A DNA stretch of 64,000 nucleotides from Heliocidaris erythrogramma. Taxonomy: Eukaryota; Echinodermata; Echinoidea; Camarodonta; Echinometridae. Each line of letters begins with the position of its first letter. Within the stretch, counting starts at the first letter, position 1. Below, piece by piece: positions 57,101 to 64,000 of this stretch. The stretch lies in the NCBI GenBank assembly GCA_025617745.1, contig CM046853.1, forward strand, positions 58,675,233-58,739,232, given 5' to 3'. The translations under genes and the position numbers were made by a program. A model generated the notes under the pieces. The model did no database searches. It was not told the DNA's origin and was given only the letters and a program-made list of their open reading frames with translations.

Positions 57101-59790
57101 CTTGCATCTTTGTATAAAGTGTTTTATCCAAATTTATTCCTCTCGGCCAAAGTGTATTACAGGTACCTTAAATGGGTACCTGGCGATTCTGGGGTAATGA
57201 TATTTGCAGGGCCCTCAGGAAGAGAAGTAGGCCCAATTATTATTGATGAATTAGACCATACACTATACTACTACTAATAATAATATGTCTTATTTACCTC
57301 GGGTAGCCTCATCAGTAGTAATACTGTTCTCCCTGAGGGCCCTGCAATCATATTATTACCCCGGCTTCAGCCCGGCTAACACAATAAGGCGCTCACACGT
57401 TCATTTACTTTTACATGGGTGGAGAGTGGCAAATGTAATTTAATGTCTTACCAAAGGACAGGAGTGCTGTGACAGGGATTCAAACCCCTTTCCTTATGCT
57501 TCATAGTCCGGGCACTTATCAACTAGACCACAACATGTGACAGTGCCATGTCACAGCACTACTATACCCCTTCTTTGTTTTTTATTTGGTTATCTTGATG
57601 TCTTAAACTTTTTGGATGGATATTTTGTGTATTAAATAGCTTCATTGACTCACTTGCAGGTGCTGATGTGAATGCACTCAGGAAGAGGGACCTTCAGACA
57701 CCCCTCCACGTTGCTGCAACGGTGAACTGCGATCAGCTGGTGAACCTACTGGTGTGCAACGGTGCAGACATCCATGCCAGGGACAAGCAGACCAAGAAAC
57801 CTATCGATCTAGCGGACAAAGACTCCGTCACACATACACTGCTCCAGACATTTATGAGTAGGTCCATTGATCAATAGACCAGTTGGGATTTAGGGCATGT
57901 ACGTGGGGCATGTACGTGGGACAAATAACCCCAAATATCGACAGATCTTTCAAACATGGAGAGTCTCCACTGTGTGCATTTTAGAATATCCACTCCCAAA
58001 GTGAAGGTGGTGCTAGCTGTCTTTCCCTCTTTGAAAAGAACACATGGAATGCACTGTTGTTAGAAAGTGAATAACTGTCATATCCAATATTTGTCTCTTT
58101 CGGTTTTACAATTTGGTACAGGTGACCTTTTTCTGCTCATTATAACTATATGTTGCGATGGCTCATTGGTAGAGCAGTGGTCTCGTAACTGGGAGGACCC
58201 GTTGGTCCCCTGGTTGATTACTTACAAGCATACATATGCTTTCCTTATAGCAGTGAGGTAAAATATACAGTCAAACCTGTCTTAGCGGCCACCTGTCTAT
58301 AGCGGCCACCTGCTAATAGCGGCCACCAAAAAATCCCCCGCAGGAAATTACTGTGTTGTAGACCCTGCATATAGCGGTCACCTGCCTAACGCGGCCAGCG
58401 GCCACCCATTATGTATCCCTCGGACAATATCTGATCGCGTATAGTGGCCACTATTATTGAGTCGAGCCATAGCTTCATGCACAAAAAAGTAGTTTTTGCC
58501 ATAGGCGCGATGTGTTTACCGAGTCCTAGCTCAGTCACACTCTCGCACAAACGTCGTGAATAGATTCTACAATGGCCATGAAGATCTAATAGTTTCACCA
58601 CATTGCTGACTAATTAGAGATTAAAAGTCTCTTTAGTAAGAATTAAGCACTAGTATTGTTCGTTTACGTAATCTTCGCACCATCCAGCTGCAATCCCCTG
58701 CACTTTAGTTGTATTGTTCTTATAGCGGGCGGCATTGCATTGATATTGATCGCCATTGCGCAATAGCGCAGGCTCGTACACTTCAATATAATTTTTATTT
58801 TTAAAAGATTTATAAAAAAAAGAATTTAAAGTGTTAAAACTTTTGAAAAAAATAATAAAGGAGTGATTTTTTTTAGAAAGTGAAAATAATAAAATACTAC
58901 CCAAGTATTATTTTTTTTAAAGATCAATAATAACGATTTCATGTACGAGAGATTGTCCTGCTGAAAAACGGCGTGAAAACTCGACTCGGATCGTCCACCG
59001 CGTACCGGCGATCCAGGCCATTGTCGACGTTCGCACTTTCGACGAATGCAAGCGAGCACCTTCTATCGCCTGTTCTCAAAAACAGTTAAAACTTCTTTTA
59101 AACCATTCAAAAGGCAAATATTTATTGAATAAAAATTGATTGCACGATTTTATTCAAAAGATAAACTTATTATTGTAATTTTTTGACAGGAAGCAAAAGC
59201 ATGATTAGACATCGTTTTTAGACTATCAAAATCAAGAAAAGCAGTCTACCGCGGGTGGTACGTACATGTACGTGGTAATTTGAGGGAAAATTCATTTTAC
59301 ACAGATTGCTCGTATATCTATTGTTTTTCTCATTTATTGACAACAAAGCATATTATTTTAGCATTTATATATCATATGACATGTTATACGTCAAATCTGT
59401 TGATCTATAGCTTGTTTTCCTAAGTGATATATATGGATGCATGTACACTAACTTTGTTGCGTGTAACAGTGTATGTGCAAAAAAATAAAAATGGCCGCCG
59501 ACCTGTCTATAGCGGCCACCTGTCTATAGCGGCCACTTTTTCCGTTTCCCTTCGGTGGCCGCTATAGACGGGTTTGACTGTACCAGCAAAGATATCCATG
59601 CATTCAAATAAAATTTCTTTCATTTCCTTTCTTTTCCTCAGCAAACCCAGAAAGTCTGATAAGTCTATGCCGGAATCAGATTCGCTCCTCTCTTGGCACG
59701 TCAGCTCCGCAGAATCACGTCAAGGAGTTGGACCTACCTCAGTCTCTCAGAGAATACATTACTTACACCGACAGGCCAACTTCTTCCTAG
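51112..59790 (+). CDS. Ankyrin-repeat and SOCS-box protein (ASB5/9/11/13 class), complete gene of 6 coding exons
   Basis: The product would be the substrate-binding subunit of a Cullin-5/elongin-BC ubiquitin ligase in the cytoplasm. The exons join with compatible phases (879 nt, 292 residues; human ASB13 is about 278). Order: a short N-terminus; about six ankyrin repeats at roughly 24-240 (SPMHCAA, YTPLHDAC, KTPLALA, SPLHAAA, GTPLHAAC, QTPLHVAA); then a SOCS box at about 246-284. In the box, ESLISLCRNQIRSSLG is the elongin BC box and LDLPQSLREYI the Cul5 box. Repeat spacing aligns without gaps to vertebrate ASB13, and ASB5, ASB9 and ASB11 are near alternatives. The start was set at the first ATG in the exon opening at 51082. 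The exon is open upstream, so more N-terminal residues are possible. Substrate unknown. Confidence 0.92.
51161..53757 (+). other. ASB intron 1
   Basis: About 2.6 kb. It holds a (ACT/GCT)n block just before exon 2. No other element was recognised. Confidence 0.8.
53478..53707. repeat. (ACT/GCT)n trinucleotide block
   Basis: About 230 bp of ACTACTGCTACT-type triplets ending 50 bp before exon 2. It yields a spurious Thr/Ala-rich frame and a Leu-rich lead that merges with exon 2 in one frame. Confidence 0.92.
53758..53951 (+). CDS. ASB coding exon 2 (ankyrin repeats 1-2)
   Basis: Acceptor TTATTCTGTTCAG and donor GCAGAG|GTAAAA (phase 0). It encodes DRQMAKERSPMHCAASQGQ and YTPLHDACWTNHPYCASYLI, two ankyrin repeats. 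Confidence 0.93.
53952..55587 (+). other. ASB intron 2
   Basis: About 1.6 kb, with a degenerate telomere-like CTAACCCTAACCCTAACTCT stretch at 54438-54480. Confidence 0.8.
55588..55741 (+). CDS. ASB coding exon 3 (ankyrin repeat 3)
   Basis: Acceptor CTACATTCCAG and donor GTGGCAG|GTACAACG. It encodes VDAMSSDGKTPLALASSVGS, DCVKLLLDWKAKVNV and SPLHAAAVAG, completing one repeat and starting the next. Confidence 0.93.
55742..56484 (+). other. ASB intron 3
   Basis: 743 bp, AT-rich, nothing recognised. Confidence 0.8.
56485..56619 (+). CDS. ASB coding exon 4 (ankyrin repeats 4-5)
   Basis: Acceptor CACTTTCCATAG and donor CCTCAG|GTCAGTTC. It encodes HHECVDLLIVEGGNVNG and YGTPLHAACGRSSEECAASL. Confidence 0.92.
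56620..57659 (+). other. ASB intron 4, with a tRNA-SINE
   Basis: 1040 bp. The second half is a tRNA-derived repeat (about 57150-57545). Confidence 0.8.
57150..57545 (-). repeat. tRNA-derived SINE
   Basis: On the minus strand GTGGTCTAGTTGATAAGTGC (A box) and GGGGTTTGAATCCCTGTCAC (B box) give a tRNA-like head at 57465-57540. The body extends toward lower coordinates to an inverted pair (GGGTAATGATATTTGCAGGG at about 57192 and CCCTGCAATCATATTATTAC at about 57341). Confidence 0.65.
57660..57857 (+). CDS. ASB coding exon 5 (ankyrin repeats 5-6)
   Basis: Acceptor ACTCACTTGCAG and donor TTTATGA|GTAGGTCC. It encodes ADVNALRKRDLQTPLHVAAT and QLVNLLVCNGADIHARDKQ, then a linker to the SOCS box. Confidence 0.92.
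58153..58212 (+). repeat. tRNA-like segment
   Basis: GCGATGGCTCATTGGTAGAG is a good A-box half of a tRNA, followed by TCTCGTAACTGGGAGGACCC. The B box is damaged (CGTTGGTCCCCTGG). A SINE head or tRNA pseudogene. Confidence 0.6.
58268..59580. mobile_element. pogo/Tigger-like (Tc1-mariner superfamily) non-autonomous element
   Basis: It starts CAGTCAAACCTGTCTTAGCG and ends with the inverse GCTATAGACGGGTTTGACTG. TA flanks both ends (58266-58267, 59581-59582). A unit TGTCTATAGCGGCCACC repeats near both ends (twice at about 58291-58320, twice at about 59500-59537). CAGT..ACTG ends with a TA target are typical of pogo/Tigger. No transposase frame. Confidence 0.75.
59642..59790 (+). CDS. ASB coding exon 6 (SOCS box and stop)
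   Basis: Acceptor CTTTTCCTCAG. It encodes NPESLISLCRNQIRSSLG and LDLPQSLREYITYTDRPTSS, then TAG. The elongin-contact pattern (Ser/Thr-Leu-x3-Cys-x3-Ile) and the LPxxLxxYI Cul5 pattern are both intact. Confidence 0.93.
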
Positions 59791-62700
59791 ATACTATCAG
59801 AAGGCCTGGAGTTACAGAATCCTGTGACGTTCTCTATCAACCTGCCTATTTTATCTGTATGTTTGACATTTTTAGAGACATGCAAGTCATTTTTAAGGAA
59901 AACTTCTTGCTACCAGAGTTACACGATTCAGAAGGCCATTTTGAAGGTAGTGTATACCATCTGTTTAATGATGCAAATGTGATGAAATGTAATATGGAAC
60001 AGCAATATAGCACTAAGATATTCCCTGTACAAAATCTTAATGAAAATGAGAACATAACCTCTTTACTGATGACCAATATTCAGGGAAGTCATATCTGTAG
60101 TATTTTTTTTTCTTCATATTTGCCAAAGTTTGGGTTATATATTGTTTAATTCTGATAATGCATCTCAATTCACAACTCAACATTTTACAATGTTTTTTTT
60201 TATAATTAATGTAATGATGATCGGTATTCTGCAAGGGATCTAGAAACCATACCTTCTGTAAAGTCAAAAGAGAACCATTTTGTACAAGCCACCTTATCAT
60301 TCTGAAGACTTGAGAAAGAAAGAGATAGAAATAGAGACAGACAGACAGACAGACAGACAGAGAAACAACAGAGAGAAAGAGAGAGGGGGGGTGGGGTGGG
60401 GAAGAGGGATGGGATAATGATTTTGAAAACAAAAGGTCAGACTCAAAAGATTAAAAGCTAGAGTGATATAGTAGATTGTGAATAGGTGAACAAATATCAC
60501 ATATACTTTCAATATGTTTTGTAGTCATGTAAAACATAACTTTCTATAACTTTTGGATATCTTACTGGTTCTGTGGAAAATCCATGTACCATATTACTTT
60601 CAAGATGCATGTCTGTGGTGCCATCATGTTATTCATAAATTTGGACCCTCTTTTTTTGTGTATGTATCTGTCAAGGAAGCCAAGTAGGTTTATTTATTAT
60701 AAACATTGCACTGTTAAACCTGTTATTGAAATTAATATCATGACCATATTTGGTCATTGGTAAATAGATACTGTTACATAAAACGTTGCCTCGACATGTA
60801 CATATCCTTAATAAACATTTGAAATTCTTATTTTGTCAATGTAAAAAGAAAATAATGTGTGTGAAGGAATTTCAATACTAGGGTGTATTTAGAGGTTTGG
60901 CAAGTAGGTGTTTTGGAAAGTATGTTAAACCGTTTAGAAACAACAGCATCCGAACTGTCATACTTGAGTTAATACACCTTGAATTAATAGACACGTAAAT
61001 GGAATACATTTGTGACATACAATTCTTCTGTGAAGAAGTTCTTGCTTTCTGTGGCTATCTGATTACAAATGATTGTACTCAAGACTTTGACTTTGACTTT
61101 TATTTATTTATATTGATATTAAAAGTTTTTTTTTTTTTTTTTTTTTTTTGGGAGGGTAAACAAAAGAAATAATCGTGATGCCGCCATTTACATTTTCTTG
61201 TATTATAAGTATGCCGGATAAGCTTGTACTTGTACATGCCTTATCATGATAAATCATTACGTTTGAATTTTAAACTACAGGAGGGTACATGTATATATAG
61301 TGCAATGAGTAACCTACAAATAATCATACCAGTAAGTCGAAATAGTGTGATATAAGCTGTGTGGAGTGTTTATTTTGAAAGGATTGTAAGTGAAGGCATT
61401 ATGTGAATATTAAAACTATCCTGTCTCGCTCTCATTGTGAGATAAAGATGGGTAAGTCAGGCCGGGTTAATTTTTTGTGGGATGTTGTGACATCTCTAAT
61501 AGCGCCACAATCAATCCCATGGGATATTATTAAAGGTCATTGTATATATACTTTACTTTTCGTTCAGTTATCATCATTTTTAATGGTATAATACCTTGAT
61601 GGGGCAATATATGTTATCATTCATCTCATGTTTTAATAATACTTCTATCTTATCCATTACAGCTGAATGTATTTGTTATATAGAATTGTATGTATAGCAA
61701 CAATATAAAGATGTAACGCACAAAATGTACTAGGCACAAAGGTATAAAGCACAAATAAAAAGCATACAAAACACAATCATGTGTGCTGCTATGTAGCCCA
61801 CATAAAATGCTGCATGTAAATATCAGAAAGAATGCACTACAGGTTGATTATTGTCATTGGCAATAAACCACGTTTCCTCAAGTTGAGTCAGAGGGCAATG
61901 ATGGAGTCATTAGAGTTGCGTACTGTGATAAAACAGCTTGAAAAATGACTTTAATATTACATGAAACAGAGCCATGTTGATGCCTTTTTTAAAGTGGGTT
62001 TTGCTTCCCACTATTTTTATATGTATCCCTTCACAAAGGAATATGGATTGATGCCTTTGATATTACACGCACAAATAGTTTATTCTTGCACAAAAGTTTG
62101 TTATACTACAGTGTACATAAAATGTTAGAAGTAGGAAACCAAATTTTAGCCATTTCTTGGAGACTATTTTCATTACAAGTTTCTTGTTCTTGAAATGTCT
62201 TGAGTTCGATAAATTAACATCGATATTCTTTCTTTCAAGTAATATGGATATTTCTTGTGGTGTTGTTTTACATGTATGGTTTACAATACTTCAAGTGCTA
62301 TTCTCTGTGAGGTGGCTGAAAAAATTGTTTATCTTGTACAATGAATTGTCTGCTTAGAACTTTAATTGTGTTAACTCTGTACAGTTTAACATTTTTCTGG
62401 CTTTCAGCAAAGTACATTGATGCGAGGTTTAGCCTTTTGCTACATGTACGTTGTTAAGTGTGCAACTCCATCTACATGTACATCACATCGGTTATTAGTG
62501 CTTTATATAACCATGAGATATAAAGAAAGTTACTTGTACCTTATAAATTGCTTACATTCTAAAACTTTGCTCTCACAAAACATAAATATTTGAATGTAAT
62601 TTAGCATGAAATACTTTTGTAACCATGTTTTGCCTTTACTCTTACTCTTCCATTTCTTTACTATTGATGACAATTCCCGGTAATATGTAATCGTCATGTT

Positions 62701-63470
62701 TCAGTCTAGGAATTACTTGTATCTATTAGTATTTGCCTTTAATACTACTCTTCCTTGTTTTGAATATTGATAACAATTAATGTGATTGTTATGTTGTATT
62801 GGAATAATTTGTATCTATATAGTATAACAGGGTCTGTGAACAGGGTATTTTACATGTTGGTGTCTGTACATGATTTTGTATGCAGTACTTGTGGTCGTAA
62901 TGGGTTAACCCGTTGATTACTGAATTCTTTAAATCTCGTAGGCTTAATACCGGAGCCACCTGGTTCCCGTGGTCTATGGATTAAACTCCATAGTTCAGTT
63001 GTGAAAAACTGAGATGAATTCATCTGGTAGTCCCTATAAACCATGGAAATCTTGGTCGTAGATAGTATAGCAACAGTTCAACTTTTGAACTGTAAAATTT
63101 TGGCTGAATATGTTTTGCCATATTCATTTAATCTTCAAGAGAAACCATTTGTCTCAGTAAGCTTTTAGTTTTCATATGCTTATTCATGTACATGGACATG
63201 TATTTGGATATATCAGGCATTTCGATATTTCAGGCATTTTTTACTCGTCACTGTTTGTTCTGAGTTCATATCAAGATTTGTCTTATCTGACCGTCAAGTT
63301 AATCCAATGTTTACCTCCAGAATGTATGCAAGTACATTTTCCTGTGATTTCTTTGATTGTGATGTCCACAGGAGTGGCTTATGCAGAACAAATCTTAAAA
63401 TAAAGAACTGAAATTGCCACTATTTGGAACTCAATAAAGTATACTCTTTATTTTATGATTAATGATTTTT
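59791..63470 (+). other. ASB 3' UTR and downstream DNA
   Basis: AT-rich, non-coding. AATAAA signals occur at 60810-60815 and at 63399-63404 and 63433-63438, so the 3' UTR could be about 1 kb or about 3.6 kb. It holds (CAGA)n at 60337-60361 and poly-T at about 61126-61149. Confidence 0.45.
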
Positions 63471-64000
63471 GTGTTCCACAAGTTCTGTCAAGTGTCTTTG
63501 ATAAGATATCCCGCTGGCACATGTCAGTAGTAGCATACTTGATATCTATTTCGTTAATTGGAAGCAAGATAGAGAGGCTTTAGAGATACTAAGAGGGGGA
63601 GAATGAGAAAGAGATTACGGGAAAGGAGAGATGTTGTCGGCTAGATAGGTGATCGAAAGAGACAGAACGGGAAGCTACAAAGATAGTGTTGAAGAGTTAG
63701 AGAGAAAGCAAAAAAGAAAAATAAAGATTAGAAAAGGAAGAAGAAAATGCCAGAAATACCCAAGGGGTATATAAAAGCAATCAAGTTATTTTCTGCTGAG
63801 ATGCAGAAGGGTGTTAACTCCTATAATATAACAGAGTTAATGCCCTTCTGGCTTTCAACAGATGATGTAGAAATAAGACGGGTGTTTGCTGACAATACCA
63901 GTGTTAACATCTTGATCATGAAATTTAAAAAAATGCAACCATACATTACTAACTTCCTCACCACAAAGTATATTTCTAAATATATAAGCCAAAGACAAAG
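63471..64000. other. Right edge, purine-rich plus a hairpin
   Basis: A GAGAGA/AGAAAG-rich stretch runs 63560-63750. It is followed by a hairpin at about 63803-63852 (CAGAAGGGTGTTAACTC / GAGTTAATGCCCTTCTG, one mismatch). No gene seen. Confidence 0.55.

Larger units (their letters stand above)
57858..59641 (+). other. ASB intron 5, with a tRNA-like segment and a pogo-like element
   Basis: About 1.8 kb, of which 1313 bp is the TA-flanked element at 58268-59580. Confidence 0.85.

Noticed and set aside
59574-60149. 191-residue frame overlapping the last ASB exon
   Set aside because: It is a different frame from the SOCS-box exon and runs into the 3' UTR. The SOCS-box frame is clearly the real one.

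Overview
This is eukaryotic DNA, most likely from an echinoderm and probably a sea urchin. The sequence shows intron-split genes with GT-AG splice sites, AT-rich intergenic DNA dense in short inverted-repeat elements, tRNA-derived SINE pieces and microsatellites, and one 500-N scaffold gap (29322-29821). The echinoderm assignment is an inference from repeat style and from the deuterostome-like gene content. No sequence here names the species.

Two genes are well supported. On the minus strand, 21807 down to 8301, is a complete KANSL1 homologue: the scaffold subunit of the NSL histone H4 acetyltransferase complex. I rebuilt seven coding exons with compatible phases, giving about 1356 residues. 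Three things identify it: the family N-terminus (MAAMAPALTD), the conserved WDR5-binding ARTRPV motif, and the PEHE domain that contacts the MOF/KAT8 acetyltransferase. On the plus strand, 51112 to 59790, is a complete ankyrin-repeat and SOCS-box gene (ASB5/9/11/13 class). Its six coding exons give 292 residues: about six ankyrin repeats, then a SOCS box with elongin-BC and Cullin-5 contacts. It would be the substrate receptor of a Cul5 ubiquitin ligase. The two genes have unrelated roles and are about 29 kb apart.

The left end (1-1520) has a tandem array, a tRNA-like SINE and one possible plus-strand exon of an unknown gene. 1521-8300 is non-coding and probably contains the long KANSL1 3' UTR. 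Between the genes (21.9-51 kb) I see no convincing complete gene. That interval is a graveyard of non-autonomous DNA transposons: a long foldback element (33.2-34.1 kb), a 264-bp hairpin (45.2 kb), a piggyBac-like TTAA element (44.1 kb), a possible Harbinger-like element (37.3-39.4 kb), several GGGG-terminated MITEs and a possible non-LTR tail. A GC-rich open segment ending in a strong donor (42276-42476) could be a 5' exon of the ASB gene. A pogo/Tigger-like TA element of 1313 bp sits in the last ASB intron.

The most unusual observation is a 33-36 bp, almost perfectly palindromic sequence found twice, at 3788-3823 and 36499-36531. Each copy is flanked by its own exact 8-bp target-site duplication. 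It looks like a transposable element reduced to two abutting terminal repeats. All protein identifications are by eye from motifs and remembered family features, and no database search was run.
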